From contig NZ_CP090207.1 of the NCBI RefSeq assembly GCF_021397715.1, positions 1,860,001-1,924,000 of the forward strand: a stretch of 64,000 bases of DNA, in the 5' to 3' direction. Within the stretch, counting starts at the first letter, position 1. Each line of letters opens with the position of its first letter. This document shows, piece by piece, positions 16,046 through 28,294 of this stretch. This DNA comes from Pantoea agglomerans. GTDB taxonomy: Bacteria > Pseudomonadota > Gammaproteobacteria > Enterobacterales > Enterobacteriaceae. The notes under the pieces are model-generated. The model had not been told where the DNA came from and did no database searches. It saw only the letters and a program-made list of their open reading frames with translations. The position numbers were made by a program, and so were the translations under genes.

Positions 16046-17143
16046 TTACGCCACCGTTTTACTGAACGCATCCAGCGCCAGCAGGGCGTTGGCAATATCT
16101 TCCGGCGACAGGTTAGGATTCAGATTCTTCAGCGTGTCGCCCTCGCTGTTCGCCAGCGCACCGATTTTGACCAGATTTTCCCAGCTCTCATTCTCCAGAT
16201 GCAGCTCTTTCAGGGTGGTCGGCATCTTAATTGCGCGATAGAAACGAATATAGCGCGCAATCTCCTCATCCGGCCGCTGCTCCAGCACCATCTGCGTCAG
16301 CGTGCCGTAAGCAACTTTCTCACCGTGCGTCAGGTGATGGATATCGCCATCAATTGCGGTAAAGCCGTTGTGGATGGCGTGAGCCGCGGCCAGACCGCCA
16401 TTTTCGAAGCCCAGCCCGGAGAGCAGCGTATTCGCTTCGACCACCGCCTCGACCGCTGGCGTTACCCGTTTTTCACTCACCGCCACGTAAGCGCTGTAGC
16501 CCCAGGTCAGCAGCGTCTCTTCACAGGCACGGGCGATGGCCAGCCCGGCGAGCGTGGGATCGCCATTAACCATTGATTTGGCGTGCGAGCGCGCCACCGC
16601 CTGCGCTTCGACCCAGGTCGCCAGGCCATCGGCGATGCCAGAGGCGAACAGCCGCGCCGGCGCGCTGGCACAGACTGCGGTATCCACCAGCACCAGATCG
16701 GGGTTCTTGCTGTAGAAACGGTAACTTTCAAACACGCCGCTGTCCGAGTAGATCACGGAGAGGGCGCTGCAGGGCGCATCGGTTGAGGCGATGGTCGGCA
16801 CGATCGCTACCGGCTGCTTCAGCTCATCCGCCACCGCTTTAACGGTATCCAGCGTTTTGCCGCCGCCCAACCCAACCACCACATTGCAGCCCTGACTTTT
16901 TGCCAGCTGGCTCAGGCGGGTGATCTCATTGCTCGACGCCTCGCCGTTGAACTGCTGCCAGTTGAAGGTCACGCCCGCCTGTTGCAGCGCCTGCTGCGCA
17001 CGTTCGCCGATCAATTTCCAGACGACGTCATCTGCGACCAGGAAAGCGTTATCACCCAGTTCGGCCACATAAGGTCCCAGCTCATCCAGCACGCCCGCGC
17101 CCTGTACATATTTACGGGGTGAAGAGAAGATAAATTTACTCAT
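16046..17143 (-). CDS. gldA: Glycerol dehydrogenase GldA
   Basis: A protein of 365 residues. It shows the iron/zinc-type alcohol dehydrogenase fold: VVGLGGGKTLDTVKAVAD binds NAD, Ile-Ala-Ser-Thr-Asp-Ala-Pro-Cys-Ser follows, and the metal site has His residues in Ala-Ala-His-Ala-Ile-His-Asn-Gly and His-His-Leu-Thr-His-Gly-Glu-Lys-Val. It oxidises glycerol to dihydroxyacetone. ATG 17143 is chosen because AAGGAG stands eight bases before it. It is a single gene, tail to tail with the secreted YD-like protein. Confidence 0.93.
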   Translation of the reverse strand: MSKFIFSSPRKYVQGAGVLDELGPYVAELGDNAFLVADDVVWKLIGERAQQALQQAGVTFNWQQFNGEASSNEITRLSQLAKSQGCNVVVGLGGGKTLDTVKAVADELKQPVAIVPTIASTDAPCSALSVIYSDSGVFESYRFYSKNPDLVLVDTAVCASAPARLFASGIADGLATWVEAQAVARSHAKSMVNGDPTLAGLAIARACEETLLTWGYSAYVAVSEKRVTPAVEAVVEANTLLSGLGFENGGLAAAHAIHNGFTAIDGDIHHLTHGEKVAYGTLTQMVLEQRPDEEIARYIRFYRAIKMPTTLKELHLENESWENLVKIGALANSEGDTLKNLNPNLSPEDIANALLALDAFSKTVA

Positions 17144-17297
17144 AATCACAGCTCCTTAATATGAAGTTAAACCGCCCTTAGCCTGGCACACGCTGACGAA
17201 CAGGGAGAGTAAGCAGGGTGAGATAATTCGACGGGCCTGTTACGCTAGCAGGACACCCAGACGCTGCTGACCGGCTGTTACCTCCAGGGAGAATGCC

Positions 17298-17918
17298 ATG
17301 ACCACCACGCTGTTTTCATTTCTGTTTGCCATCACCATACTGACGCTGACGCCGGGATTTGATACCGCGCTGGTACTGCGCTCAGCGGTAGCTCAGGGCG
17401 CAAAGCGCGCCAGCGTGACGGCACTGGGGATCACGCTCGGCTGTCTGGTCTGGGGTGTCGCGGTGGGATTCGGATTAGGCGCGCTGCTGCTGGCCTCCGA
17501 AATGGCCTATAACCTGCTGAAGTGGCTGGGTGCCGGCTGGTTACTCTGGCTGGGGCTGAAGTTGTTGCTGAAGCCCCGCCAGGGAGCCATCGACACGCAA
17601 CAACCGGCGCTGCAACAGGGCTATCTAGCCTGCTTCAGCCGCGGTCTGCTGGGCAATCTGCTGAACCCCAAAGTGGGCATCTTCTATGTGAGTTTTTTGC
17701 CGCAGTTTATTCCGGCCGGGGCATCGGTCGCGTTGTGGTGTAGCCTGATGGCGCTGGCACATATGGTTCTGGGGCTGGTGTGGAATGCGGTATTGATTGG
17801 CGGCAGCCACTATTTCGCCGGTCATCTGCGTCAGCCACGGGTGCTGAAGGTGATGGATCGTCTGACCGGCTGTGTCTTTATCGGTTTTGCGGCGAAACTG
17901 GCGTTGTCTCGCCGCTAA
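17298..17918 (+). CDS. LysE/RhtB family amino-acid exporter
   Basis: A protein of 206 residues, six hydrophobic helices, cytoplasmic membrane. The N-terminal Leu-Thr-Pro-Gly-Phe-Asp-Thr-Ala and the central GLLGNLLNPKVGIFYVSFLP are the family signatures (Thr-Pro-Gly and Asn-Pro-Lys). Members export lysine, homoserine, threonine or related compounds; the substrate here is not readable. An AGGGAG ribosome site precedes the start. The gene converges on cmoB. Confidence 0.88.
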   Translation: MTTTLFSFLFAITILTLTPGFDTALVLRSAVAQGAKRASVTALGITLGCLVWGVAVGFGLGALLLASEMAYNLLKWLGAGWLLWLGLKLLLKPRQGAIDTQQPALQQGYLACFSRGLLGNLLNPKVGIFYVSFLPQFIPAGASVALWCSLMALAHMVLGLVWNAVLIGGSHYFAGHLRQPRVLKVMDRLTGCVFIGFAAKLALSRR

Positions 17919-17921
17919 AAC

Positions 17922-19681
<1,760 letters not shown>

Positions 19682-19696
19682 TTAACCCGGCAACAC

Positions 19697-20092
19697 TCAG
19701 TGTAGCGTCAGCACCAGCTCCCAGGGCAGATAGATCAGGTTGAAAATCACCATGCCGCACAACGAAAACAGCGTCAGCAGCATGCCATATTTCCGGCCCG
19801 GCATGGCGCTGTGACGCAGACCCCAGGCGTGCAGCAGGCGGCTGATAAAGAACAGCAGGGCGGTCAGGTGCACCATCCAGATGTCGGCACCGTTCATCTC
19901 CATCATCACCAGCAACAGCAGCGCCAGCGGGATGGTTTCGATAGCGTTGCCGTGAATGCGAATCGCCATCTTTAAGTCATGGTAGCCGCCGTCGCCATAC
20001 GCCACCCGATAGAAGCGGCGGTAACGCACCACGTCCAGCGTAAACTTCATGACCAGCAACGCACCCCACACCACGTATAACGCGCTAACCAT
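19697..20092 (-). CDS. yecN: MAPEG family membrane protein YecN
   Basis: A protein of 131 residues with four hydrophobic helices. KMAIRIHGNAIETIPLALLL and Ser-Arg-Leu-Leu-His-Ala-Trp-Gly are the MAPEG signatures (Asn and Glu in helix 2, Arg-x2-His-Ala in helix 3). Eukaryotic relatives use glutathione; the bacterial role is unknown. It lies between cmoA and yecE as in Escherichia coli. Confidence 0.88.
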   Translation of the reverse strand: MVSALYVVWGALLVMKFTLDVVRYRRFYRVAYGDGGYHDLKMAIRIHGNAIETIPLALLLLVMMEMNGADIWMVHLTALLFFISRLLHAWGLRHSAMPGRKYGMLLTLFSLCGMVIFNLIYLPWELVLTLH

Positions 20093-20160
20093 TGTGACTC
20101 CATCAGCATCAGTAAGGCGGCTATTCTAACCAGCGCGGAGGGCGCTGTCCTGTCCAGTGA

Positions 20161-20982
20161 TTAAAACAGTGATTCCTGTTGTGGCCAGTCGGGACCGCTG
20201 CCAATCTGCGGGTCAATCTGTTGCAGTTCGGGCCACAGCGCCTGCACCAGTGGAAATACCTGGCCCATATCCGGGGTATGCAGAAACAGCATCGCGTCGC
20301 CCTGTTGCTGCCATTCCGCTAACTTTGCCCGCCAGATCTGAAACAGCGGCACGCTCTCCTCCACGCTGTCGCTGCCGATAAAGCGCACCATCGGCTGCGC
20401 GCCGGTGCGCAGGGCATGCGGCGGCACGCGCGGCTTCTGGTTGCGTGCCGCCAGCGCCGCCGGGCTTTGCGACGCTGAGGCGTGGACCGGACGGCTGTCC
20501 AGCATCACCCGGTTAACGCCGCGCGCCAGCAAGCCGCGATTCAGCGCCCGCTCGGCTTCACCTTTGGCGAAAAACGCCGCATGACGCACTTCGACACCGT
20601 ATTCGAAACGCGCAGGCAGACTGTCGAGAAAGCGCCAGAGATCGTTCAGCTGCGCCGGAGAAAAAGTGGCGGGTAGCTGCAGCCAGTATTGACCGATGCG
20701 ATCGGCCAGCGGCTCCATCAGCCGCAGAAAATCGGTCAGCAGGTCATCGCTGTGCTGCAGCGCCGCCTGATGGCTGATGGTACTGGGAAATTTAAAGCAG
20801 AAGCGAAAGGCATCATGCGTCATCTCACGCCAGCGCAGTACGGTGTCGGGCGCGGGCAGCGCATACAGCGTGGTGTTACCTTCAACACAGTGAAAATAGC
20901 GGGCGTAGTCAGCCAGATTCTCAATGCCCCAGCGTTTCCAGTGTGAATGCTGCCACTGTGGCAGGCCAATACGAAGCGTCAC
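20161..20982 (-). CDS. yecE: DUF72 family protein YecE
   Basis: A protein of 273 residues. DUF72 is a TIM-barrel family; visible marks are the early Gly-Leu-Pro-Gln-Trp, Val-Glu-Gly-Asn-Thr-Thr-Leu-Tyr-Ala-Leu-Pro, Phe-Arg-Phe-Cys-Phe-Lys-Phe-Pro and Val-Glu-Val-Arg-His. The biochemical role is not established. It is read away from aspS, as in other enterobacteria. Confidence 0.9.
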   Translation of the reverse strand: MTLRIGLPQWQHSHWKRWGIENLADYARYFHCVEGNTTLYALPAPDTVLRWREMTHDAFRFCFKFPSTISHQAALQHSDDLLTDFLRLMEPLADRIGQYWLQLPATFSPAQLNDLWRFLDSLPARFEYGVEVRHAAFFAKGEAERALNRGLLARGVNRVMLDSRPVHASASQSPAALAARNQKPRVPPHALRTGAQPMVRFIGSDSVEESVPLFQIWRAKLAEWQQQGDAMLFLHTPDMGQVFPLVQALWPELQQIDPQIGSGPDWPQQESLF

Positions 20983-21089
20983 GCCCTCTCTCCTGGCTCA
21001 GAATGAAGATTTACGATTATCCTCTAAGGTCACGCCCCGGTGCAAACAGGTCAACTGCCGATGAAATCGCCGCTTTGGCGCGGCTCTAC

Positions 21090-21118
21090 TTATCCTGGTT
21101 GCCTTTTTCCATTATAAT
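21090..21118 (+). promoter_or_regulatory. Probable sigma-70 promoter of aspS
   Basis: TTATCC (21090-21095), a 17-base spacer and a perfect TATAAT (21113-21118), 85 bases before the aspS start. Confidence 0.6.
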
Positions 21119-21202
21119 GACCGCCATTTTTGCGACAGCATCGCATCAGGTTACGCGGCCGGATGCTGTCAGCTGCAGCGGCGAAGTTAAAAGGATAGCG
21201 TT

Positions 21203-22981
21203 ATGCGTACAGAATATTGCGGACAGCTCAATCTGTCTCATGTGGGTCAGCAAGTCACTCTTTGCGGCTGGGTAAACCGCCGTCGCGATCTGGGAAGCCT
21301 GATTTTTATCGATATGCGCGACCGTGAAGGCATCGTGCAGGTGTTCTTTGATCCCGATCGTCAGGACGCGTTTAAGCTGGCTTCTGAACTGCGTAACGAA
21401 TTTTGTATCCAGATCACCGGTACCGTGCGTGCCCGTGACGATAAGAATAAAAACAGCGAGATGGCGACCGGGGAAGTCGAAGTGTTTGCCCATGCGCTGA
21501 ACATCATCAACCGTTCTGAGCCGCTGCCGCTGGATGCAAACCAGACCAACAGTGAAGAAGCGCGCCTCAAATACCGCTATCTGGACCTGCGTCGCCCGGA
21601 GATGGTGACCCGTCTGAAAACCCGCGCGAAAATTACCAGCTTCGTGCGTCGTTTTATGGATGATGAGGGTTTCCTCGATATTGAAACCCCGATGCTGACT
21701 AAAGCGACGCCGGAAGGCGCACGCGACTATCTGGTGCCGAGCCGGGTGCATAAAGGCAAGTTCTATGCGCTGCCGCAATCGCCACAGCTGTTCAAACAGC
21801 TGCTGATGATGTCGGGCTTCGATCGCTACTACCAGATCGTTAAATGTTTCCGTGACGAAGATTTGCGTGCTGACCGTCAGCCAGAATTTACTCAGATCGA
21901 CGTCGAAACCTCCTTCATGACCGCGCCACAGGTGCGTGAAGTGATGGAGCGTTTAATCCGCCATCTGTGGCTGGACGTGCAGGGTGTGGATCTCGGTGAG
22001 TTCCCGCAGATGACCTTCGCTGAAGCGATGCATCGCTACGGTTCCGATAAGCCAGATCTGCGCAACCCGATGGAGCTGGTGGACGTCGGCGATCTGCTGA
22101 AAAACGTCGAATTCCAGGTCTTCTCTGGCCCGGCCAACGATGCAAAAGGCCGTGTGGCCGCCTTGCGCGTGCCGACCGGTGCGCAGCTGAGCCGTAAGCA
22201 GATTGATGAATATGGCAAGTTCGTCGAAATTTACGGTGCCAAAGGTCTGGCATGGATGAAAGTTAACGTGCGCGCCGACGGTCTGGAAGGCGTGCAGAGC
22301 CCGGTAGCTAAGTTCCTGAATGCGGAGATCGTGGAAGGCATTCTGAGCCGCACTGGCGCTCAGGATGGCGACATCATCTTCTTTGGTGCCGATCGCGCCA
22401 AAGTGGTGGCTGACGCGCTGGGCGCGCTGCGTCTGAAAGTGGGCCGCGATCTCAGCATCACCGATGAGAAAGCCTGGGCACCGCTGTGGGTCATCGACTT
22501 CCCGATGTTCGAAGAGGACGAAGAGGGCGGCCTGGCGGCGATGCACCATCCGTTCACTGCGCCGAAAGAGATGAGCGCAGAGGAACTGGCTGCCGATCCG
22601 ACCCGTGCCGTGGCGAATGCCTATGACATGGTGATCAACGGTTATGAAGTGGGTGGCGGTTCCGTACGTATCCACAACGGCAAAATGCAGCAGACGGTGT
22701 TCAGCATTCTGGGTATTGAAGAGCATGAGCAGCGTGAGAAGTTTGGCTTCCTGCTGGATGCGCTGAAGTTCGGTACGCCGCCACACGCTGGCCTGGCGTT
22801 TGGTCTGGATCGCCTGACCATGCTGCTGACCGGTACCGATAATATTCGTGACGTGATTGCGTTCCCGAAAACCACCGCCGCAGCCTGCCTGATGACCGAA
22901 GCCCCAAGCGAAGCGAATCCCGCCTCGCTGCTGGAGCTGGGCATTCAGGTAGTCAAAAAAGAAAAGCCTGAGAATAAATAA
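21203..22981 (+). CDS. aspS: Aspartyl-tRNA synthetase
   Basis: A protein of 592 residues, the bacterial type. An N-terminal anticodon-binding OB fold (about 1-110, Cys-Gly-Trp-Val-Asn-Arg-Arg-Arg-Asp) is followed by the class II catalytic core with [20 protein letters not shown] (motif 2) and [15 protein letters not shown] (motif 3), interrupted by the GAD insertion typical of bacterial AspRS. It charges tRNA-Asp. An AAAGGAT ribosome site is present. Its stop overlaps the nudB start by one base (TAATG). Confidence 0.98.
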   Translation: MRTEYCGQLNLSHVGQQVTLCGWVNRRRDLGSLIFIDMRDREGIVQVFFDPDRQDAFKLASELRNEFCIQITGTVRARDDKNKNSEMATGEVEVFAHALNIINRSEPLPLDANQTNSEEARLKYRYLDLRRPEMVTRLKTRAKITSFVRRFMDDEGFLDIETPMLTKATPEGARDYLVPSRVHKGKFYALPQSPQLFKQLLMMSGFDRYYQIVKCFRDEDLRADRQPEFTQIDVETSFMTAPQVREVMERLIRHLWLDVQGVDLGEFPQMTFAEAMHRYGSDKPDLRNPMELVDVGDLLKNVEFQVFSGPANDAKGRVAALRVPTGAQLSRKQIDEYGKFVEIYGAKGLAWMKVNVRADGLEGVQSPVAKFLNAEIVEGILSRTGAQDGDIIFFGADRAKVVADALGALRLKVGRDLSITDEKAWAPLWVIDFPMFEEDEEGGLAAMHHPFTAPKEMSAEELAADPTRAVANAYDMVINGYEVGGGSVRIHNGKMQQTVFSILGIEEHEQREKFGFLLDALKFGTPPHAGLAFGLDRLTMLLTGTDNIRDVIAFPKTTAAACLMTEAPSEANPASLLELGIQVVKKEKPENK

Positions 22982-23412
22982 TGGGCTATAAACACCCGGT
23001 TTCGGTGCTGGTGGTCATAATGGCGCGCGACACAGGCCGGGTGTTAATGCTGCAGCGGCAGGACGATCCGGCCTTCTGGCAGTCGGTCACCGGCAGCCTT
23101 GAAGCCGGTGAGTCGCCGCTGACGGCCGCGGTGCGTGAAGTGGGCGAAGAGTTGGGCATCGACGTGCTGGCCGAGCGGCTGGAGATGGAAGATTGTCAGC
23201 GTCAGATCGACTTTGAAATCTTTCCGCACTATCGCCATCGTTATGCACCCGGTGTCACCCATAATCACGAGCACTGGTTCCGGCTGCGATTGCCAGCAGA
23301 GCGTGATATCACGCTGACCGAGCATCTGGCGTTTCGCTGGCTGCGACCGGCGGAGGCTGCGGCACTCACCAAGTCCTGGAGTAATCGCCAGGCGATTGAA
23401 GAATTTACCTGA
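22981..23412 (+). CDS. nudB: Dihydroneopterin triphosphate diphosphatase NudB
   Basis: A protein of 143 residues. A complete Nudix box (Gly-x5-Glu-x7-Arg-Glu-x2-Glu-Glu-x-Gly) sits at about residues 39-61. NudB removes pyrophosphate from dihydroneopterin triphosphate early in folate synthesis. It overlaps the aspS stop by one base, so translation is coupled. Confidence 0.93.
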   Translation: MGYKHPVSVLVVIMARDTGRVLMLQRQDDPAFWQSVTGSLEAGESPLTAAVREVGEELGIDVLAERLEMEDCQRQIDFEIFPHYRHRYAPGVTHNHEHWFRLRLPAERDITLTEHLAFRWLRPAEAAALTKSWSNRQAIEEFT

Positions 23413-23646
23413 ATTGCTGCTGCCGCGCATTTTCCGGCGGCGAATCGATTAAATTTTATGAATCTGGTGAGTTTTAACAGGACTACACCAACCTATTGAA
23501 CAGTCAGGCGTAATCGGCGCCGCAAGGTTGTTCACCGCCAGCGCAACCTGACCCGCATACTCTGGTATCGGCGTTGCGAGAAGGGCAGCGAACAAGCTCG
23601 CAGCCAGGATAGCCTGCACCCTGTAAAAGATCGGAGAAAATTTAAA

Positions 23647-24390
23647 ATGGCAGGACACAGTAAGTGGGCAAACACCAAACACCGTAAGGCGGCGCAGGAT
23701 GCTAAGCGCGGTAAAATCTTCACCAAGATCATTCGTGAACTGGTGACAGCGGCCAAGCTGGGCGGCGGTGATCCGGGTTCAAACCCGCGTCTGCGTGCAG
23801 CAATGGATAAAGCGCTGGCGAACAACATGACCCGCGACACCATGGATCGCGCCATTGCGCGCGGTGTGGGTGGCGATGACAACGCCAACATGGAAACCAT
23901 CATTTATGAAGGTTACGGTCCAGGCGGCTCCGCCATCATGATCGAATGCCTGAGCGACAACCGTAACCGTACCGTTGGCGAAGTGCGTCATGCCTTCACC
24001 AAAACCGGCGGCAATCTTGGCACCGACGGCTCCGTGGCTTACCTGTTTAACAAGAAAGGCGTGATCTCCTATGCGCCAGGTCAGGATGAAGATGCGGTAA
24101 TGGAAGCGGCACTGGAAGCGGGTGCAGAAGACGTGGTCACCTATGACGACGGCGCAATTGATGTCTTCACTGCCTGGGAAGAGATGGGCACGGTGCGTGA
24201 TGCACTGGAAGCACATGGTCTGAAAGCGGATACCGCAGAAGTGGCGATGATCCCGACTACCAAAGCGGAAATGGATGCGGAAACCGCTCCCAAACTGCTG
24301 CGTCTGATCGACATGCTGGAAGATTGCGACGATGTGCAGGAGGTCTATCACAACGGTGAGATCTCCGACGAGGTGGCGGAAACGCTGTAA
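23647..24390 (+). CDS. yebC: YebC/PmpR-type regulator or translation factor
   Basis: A protein of 247 residues beginning [18 protein letters not shown], the family hallmark; [17 protein letters not shown] follows. YebC-family proteins have been described as transcription regulators and, more recently, as factors that help ribosomes through proline stretches. It lies just before ruvC, 37 bases apart, as in most gamma-proteobacteria, so it is probably cotranscribed with it. An AAAATTTAAA leader with GGAG precedes the start. Confidence 0.95.
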   Translation: MAGHSKWANTKHRKAAQDAKRGKIFTKIIRELVTAAKLGGGDPGSNPRLRAAMDKALANNMTRDTMDRAIARGVGGDDNANMETIIYEGYGPGGSAIMIECLSDNRNRTVGEVRHAFTKTGGNLGTDGSVAYLFNKKGVISYAPGQDEDAVMEAALEAGAEDVVTYDDGAIDVFTAWEEMGTVRDALEAHGLKADTAEVAMIPTTKAEMDAETAPKLLRLIDMLEDCDDVQEVYHNGEISDEVAETL

Positions 24391-24427
24391 TGGCGCTGAG
24401 CCGCAATCCCTTAACCGGAGAGGCGTA

Positions 24428-24955
24428 ATGTCGATTATTCTGGGTATCGATCCCGGTTCGCGCATCACCGGTTATGGTGTCATTCGTCAGACTGGCCGCC
24501 AGCTCACCTACCTGGGCAGCGGCTGTATCCGCACCAACACCACAGAGCTGCCCGCCCGCCTGAAGCTGATTTATGCGGGCGTCTGTGAAATCATCACCCA
24601 GTTTTCGCCCGATTACTTCGCCATCGAACAGGTGTTTATGGCGAAGAATGCGGATTCCGCGCTGAAACTGGGACAGGCGCGCGGCGCGGCTATTGTCGCG
24701 GCGGTCAACCACGATCTGCCGGTATTCGAGTACGCCGCGCGTCAGGTGAAACAGACGGTGGTCGGCATCGGCAGCGCCGAGAAAAGCCAGGTGCAGCACA
24801 TGGTGCGAACCCTGCTGAAACTGCCGGCCAACCCGCAGGCGGATGCCGCCGATGCGCTGGCCATCGCGATTACCCATTGCCATGTGTCGCAGAATGCCGC
24901 GCGGATGAGCGACAGCAAGCTGGTGCTGACCCGCGGGCGTTTACGATCGGGTTAA
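24428..24955 (+). CDS. ruvC: Holliday junction endonuclease RuvC
   Basis: A protein of 175 residues. Ile-Leu-Gly-Ile-Asp-Pro-Gly-Ser holds the first catalytic Asp, Tyr-Phe-Ala-Ile-Glu-Gln-Val-Phe a catalytic Glu, and [10 protein letters not shown] the late acidic pair. It cuts four-way junctions as a dimer together with RuvAB. The start at 24428 fits the family and has GGAGAGG just before it; the frame is open upstream inside yebC. A hairpin separates it from ruvA. Confidence 0.95.
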   Translation: MSIILGIDPGSRITGYGVIRQTGRQLTYLGSGCIRTNTTELPARLKLIYAGVCEIITQFSPDYFAIEQVFMAKNADSALKLGQARGAAIVAAVNHDLPVFEYAARQVKQTVVGIGSAEKSQVQHMVRTLLKLPANPQADAADALAIAITHCHVSQNAARMSDSKLVLTRGRLRSG

Positions 24956-24981
24956 GCGCACTGTCGCAGCGCTCCCCCGCA

Positions 24982-25007
24982 GGCTGGATATTCATCCAGC
25001 CTTTTTT
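24982..25007 (+). terminator. ruvC terminator built on the ruvA LexA palindrome
   Basis: GGCTGGA-TATTCA-TCCAGCC followed by six T residues, 27 bases after the ruvC stop. The same palindrome is the LexA box of ruvAB. Confidence 0.75.
24984..24999 (+). promoter_or_regulatory. LexA (SOS) box of ruvAB
   Basis: CTGGATATTCATCCAG (CTG-N10-CAG), 53 bases before ruvA; the Escherichia coli ruvAB operon has an almost identical box in the same place. RuvC lies upstream and outside this control. Confidence 0.9.
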
Positions 25008-25051
25008 ATGTTATAAAATCCGCCACATTCGTTAGTTAAGGAAGTATTCAG

Positions 25052-25666
25052 GTGATAGGTCGTTTACGGGGCAATATTCTGGAGAAGCAGCCGCCGCTGG
25101 TGCTGCTTGAGGCGCACGGCGTAGGCTATGAAGTCCATATGCCCATGACCTGTTTCTATGAGTTACCTGAACTGAATCATGAAGCGGTGATTTTTACCCA
25201 CTTCGTGGTGCGCGAAGATGCGCAGCTGCTGTTTGGCTTCAACAGCAAACAGGAGCGAGCGCTGTTTCGTGAGTTGATTAAGGTGAATGGCGTCGGCCCG
25301 AAACTGGCGTTAGCGATCCTCTCCGGCATGTCGGCGCAGCAGTTTGTCACCGCGGTCGAGAAAGAGGAGATCGCCTCGCTGGTGAAACTGCCGGGCGTGG
25401 GCAAGAAGACCGCTGAGCGTCTGGTGGTTGAGATGAAGGACCGCTTTAAAGGGATGCATGGCGATCTGTTTGGCGGTGATTCCGCCTTTACGCTGACCAC
25501 GCCGAACGCGGAACCGGAAACCAATGATGCGGAAGCCGAAGCGGTTGCAGCGCTGGTGTCGCTGGGTTATAAACCGCAGGAAGCCAGTCGTATGATCAGT
25601 AAAGTCGGTCGACCGGATGCGGATTGCGAAACCCTGATCCGCGAAGCGCTACGCGCCGCCATTTGA
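25052..25666 (+). CDS. ruvA: Holliday junction DNA-binding protein RuvA
   Basis: A protein of 204 residues starting with GTG (Ile-Gly-Arg-Leu-Arg-Gly is the family start). The OB-fold domain I is followed by two helix-hairpin-helix motifs in domain II (Val-Asn-Gly-Val-Gly-Pro-Lys-Leu-Ala and [18 protein letters not shown]) and the mobile RuvB-binding domain III at the end. It holds the four-way junction for RuvB. It is eight bases upstream of ruvB and SOS-controlled. Confidence 0.96.
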   Translation: MIGRLRGNILEKQPPLVLLEAHGVGYEVHMPMTCFYELPELNHEAVIFTHFVVREDAQLLFGFNSKQERALFRELIKVNGVGPKLALAILSGMSAQQFVTAVEKEEIASLVKLPGVGKKTAERLVVEMKDRFKGMHGDLFGGDSAFTLTTPNAEPETNDAEAEAVAALVSLGYKPQEASRMISKVGRPDADCETLIREALRAAI

Positions 25667-25674
25667 GGTAAGTC

Positions 25675-26679
25675 ATGATAGAAGCCGACCGCCTGGTCTC
25701 TGCTGTAAGCGTTAACGAAGAAGAGAGTCTCGATCGCGCCATTCGCCCGAAGATGCTGACCGAGTATGTGGGTCAGCCGCAGGTGCGTGAGCAGATGGAG
25801 ATTTTCATCAAGGCAGCCCAGCTGCGCGGCGATGCGCTGGATCATCTGCTGATCTTTGGTCCGCCGGGGCTCGGGAAAACCACCCTGGCGAACATCGTCG
25901 CCAATGAGATGGGCGTGAACCTGCGCACCACCTCCGGTCCGGTGCTGGAGAAAGCGGGCGACCTGGCGGCGATGCTGACTAACCTTGAACCGCACGACGT
26001 GCTGTTTATTGATGAGATCCATCGTCTGTCACCGGTGGTAGAGGAAGTGCTCTATCCGGCGATGGAAGATTATCAGCTGGACATCATGATTGGTGAAGGC
26101 CCGGCGGCCCGCTCGATTAAGCTCGATCTGCCACCCTTTACCCTGATTGGTGCCACCACCCGCGCCGGTTCGCTCACCTCGCCGTTACGCGATCGCTTTG
26201 GCATTGTGCAGCGGCTGGAGTTCTATCAGGTGAAAGATCTGCAGCATATCGTCGGCCGCAGTGCCGCCTGTCTGGGGCTGGCGCTGAGTGAAGAAGGGGC
26301 GTTAGAGATCGCCCGTCGCGCCCGCGGAACGCCGCGTATCGCCAACCGTCTGCTGCGTCGGGTACGTGACTTCGCCGAAGTGCGCGCCAACGGTGAGCTG
26401 AGCGGTGAGGTTTCTTCCAGCGCCCTTGATATGCTGAACGTCGACAGTGAAGGGTTCGATTACATGGACCGCAAGCTGCTGCTGGCGATTATTGATAAGT
26501 TCATGGGCGGACCGGTCGGGCTGGATAACCTGGCGGCGGCCATTGGCGAAGAGCGTGAAACCATTGAAGATGTGATCGAGCCGTTTTTGATCCAGCAGGG
26601 GTTCATTCAGCGCACACCGCGCGGCCGGATGGCCACGCAGCATGCGTATCGTCATTTCGGTATCACCCGCGAAGTCTGA
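25675..26679 (+). CDS. ruvB: Holliday junction branch-migration ATPase RuvB
   Basis: A protein of 334 residues. The AAA+ core has Walker A Gly-Pro-Pro-Gly-Leu-Gly-Lys-Thr-Thr, Walker B Leu-Phe-Ile-Asp-Glu-Ile-His-Arg-Leu, sensor 1 Gly-Ala-Thr-Thr-Arg-Ala-Gly and a C-terminal winged helix. It drives branch migration with RuvA. Its stop is tail to tail with znuB, one base apart, with no room for a separate terminator. Confidence 0.97.
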   Translation: MIEADRLVSAVSVNEEESLDRAIRPKMLTEYVGQPQVREQMEIFIKAAQLRGDALDHLLIFGPPGLGKTTLANIVANEMGVNLRTTSGPVLEKAGDLAAMLTNLEPHDVLFIDEIHRLSPVVEEVLYPAMEDYQLDIMIGEGPAARSIKLDLPPFTLIGATTRAGSLTSPLRDRFGIVQRLEFYQVKDLQHIVGRSAACLGLALSEEGALEIARRARGTPRIANRLLRRVRDFAEVRANGELSGEVSSSALDMLNVDSEGFDYMDRKLLLAIIDKFMGGPVGLDNLAAAIGEERETIEDVIEPFLIQQGFIQRTPRGRMATQHAYRHFGITREV

Positions 26680-27465
26680 TCAGACCGCCGGTTTACGCAC
26701 CATGCTGAAGATAAACAGGATGGCGGCGCACAACACCACCGACGGACCGGCGGGCGTGTCATAAAAGGCCGAGAAGGTCAGGCCGCCGGTAACGGCGAGC
26801 ACGCCGATAACCACCGCCACACCCGCCATCCCTTCGGGGGAACGGACAAAACGACGTGCGGTGGCGGCCGGGATGATCAGCAGTGACGTAATGATCAGCG
26901 CACCCACGAACTTCATCGCCACCCCAATCGTCAGCGCGGTGACCAGCATCAGAATCAACCGGGTTCGCTGAATATTGACGCCATCCACCTGTGCCAGCTC
27001 CGGGCTGATGGTCATCGACAGCAGCGAACGCCACTGCCACGCCATCACCAGTAACACCACCACCACGCCGCCACCCATCATCCAGAGATCGTCCGGCATG
27101 ACCGCCAGCAAATCGCCAAACAGATAGGCCATCAGGTCAACCCGCACGTTCTTCATCAGGCTGACCACCACCAGACCCAGCGACAGCGCGCTGTGCGCCA
27201 TGATGCCGAGCAGCGTATCGATCGCCAGATGCGGACGTCGCTCCAGCCAGACCAGGCCCAGCGCCAGACAGACCGTCACCAGGATCACGGCGTAATAGGG
27301 GTTAACGTTGAACAGCAGGCCAAAGGCGACGCCGAGCAGTGAGGCATGGGCCAGCGTATCGCCGAAGTAGGACATTTTGCGCCAGACTACAAACGACCCC
27401 AGCGGGCCTGCAGCCAGCGCTAACATCACGCCGCCTATCCAGCCCGGTAGTAACAACTCAATCAT
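26680..27465 (-). CDS. znuB: Zinc ABC transporter permease ZnuB
   Basis: A protein of 261 residues, an integral membrane protein with about eight helices of the metal ABC-3 permease type ([20 protein letters not shown], then [10 protein letters not shown]). It forms the membrane channel of the high-affinity zinc importer with ZnuC and ZnuA. It overlaps znuC by four bases (operon znuCB). Confidence 0.95.
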   Translation of the reverse strand: MIELLLPGWIGGVMLALAAGPLGSFVVWRKMSYFGDTLAHASLLGVAFGLLFNVNPYYAVILVTVCLALGLVWLERRPHLAIDTLLGIMAHSALSLGLVVVSLMKNVRVDLMAYLFGDLLAVMPDDLWMMGGGVVVVLLVMAWQWRSLLSMTISPELAQVDGVNIQRTRLILMLVTALTIGVAMKFVGALIITSLLIIPAATARRFVRSPEGMAGVAVVIGVLAVTGGLTFSAFYDTPAGPSVVLCAAILFIFSMVRKPAV

Positions 27466-28217
27466 GATGAACCCTGTCCTTTGCGTAAAACAATGCGTCC
27501 CTGAAGGTCGTGACGGTGATTATGGTGGTGACGGTAAATCGCCAGCTGCTGCGCGCCGCGAGGACCAAACATGGCGATAAATTCGGGATGTTGTGACACC
27601 GCTTCCGGCGTACCGGAACAGCAGATGTGGTGATTAAGGCACAGCACCTCATCGGTTTTGGCCATCACCAGATGCAGATCGTGAGAAACCATCAGCACGC
27701 CGCAGTTCAGTTCATGGCGTAGCTGATCGATCAGATCGTACAGCGCCACCTGACCGTTAACATCCACGCCCTGGGTCGGCTCATCCAGCACCAGCAGCTG
27801 CGGCTGGTTGAGCAGGGCGCGTGCCAGCAATACCCGCTGGGTTTCACCGCCGGAGAGTTTTTGCAAAGGCGCATTGAGCAGGTGACCCGCCTGTACGCGT
27901 TTAAGCGCCGGTAGAATTTCCGCGCTTTTACTGCCGCGCGATAAACGCATAAAGCGTTCTACCGTCACCGGCAGCGTTGGATCGATGTGCAGTTTTTGCG
28001 GCACATAACCGATGCGCAGCCCAGCATCACGCCGGAGCGTACCGCTGGTCGGGGCTAATAATCCCAGCACCACGCGCACCAGTGTCGACTTTCCCGCGCC
28101 GTTGGGACCCAGCAACGTCAGAATACGGCCCGGCTGCAGCGCCAGGCTGACGCCAGACAACACCGTGCGCTGGTCAAATTTGATCGAAATGTTTTCGAGG
28201 CTAACAAGTGAGGTCAT
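27462..28217 (-). CDS. znuC: Zinc ABC transporter ATPase ZnuC
   Basis: A protein of 251 residues. Walker A Gly-Pro-Asn-Gly-Ala-Gly-Lys-Ser-Thr, signature Leu-Ser-Gly-Gly-Glu-Thr-Gln-Arg, Walker B Leu-Leu-Val-Leu-Asp-Glu-Pro. The C-terminus is His-rich (Tyr-Arg-His-His-His-Asn-His-Arg-His). The start at 28217 (Met-Thr-Ser-Leu-Val-Ser-Leu) matches the family; six codons further upstream are also open. Divergent from znuA with a Zur box between. Confidence 0.95.
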   Translation of the reverse strand: MTSLVSLENISIKFDQRTVLSGVSLALQPGRILTLLGPNGAGKSTLVRVVLGLLAPTSGTLRRDAGLRIGYVPQKLHIDPTLPVTVERFMRLSRGSKSAEILPALKRVQAGHLLNAPLQKLSGGETQRVLLARALLNQPQLLVLDEPTQGVDVNGQVALYDLIDQLRHELNCGVLMVSHDLHLVMAKTDEVLCLNHHICCSGTPEAVSQHPEFIAMFGPRGAQQLAIYRHHHNHRHDLQGRIVLRKGQGSS

Positions 28218-28242
28218 AGTATTTACAGGTTGCACAGAATTT

Positions 28243-28264
28243 CGAATGTTATAATATCACATCC
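28243..28264. promoter_or_regulatory. Zur operator between znuC and znuA
   Basis: GAATGTTATAATATCACATC matches the AT-rich Zur palindrome (GAAATGTTATAWTATCACATTTC in Escherichia coli) and lies between the divergent start codons. Zinc-loaded Zur would repress both directions. Confidence 0.85.
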
Positions 28265-28294
28265 CATCACCCGGTCACGATGGAATGACGCATA

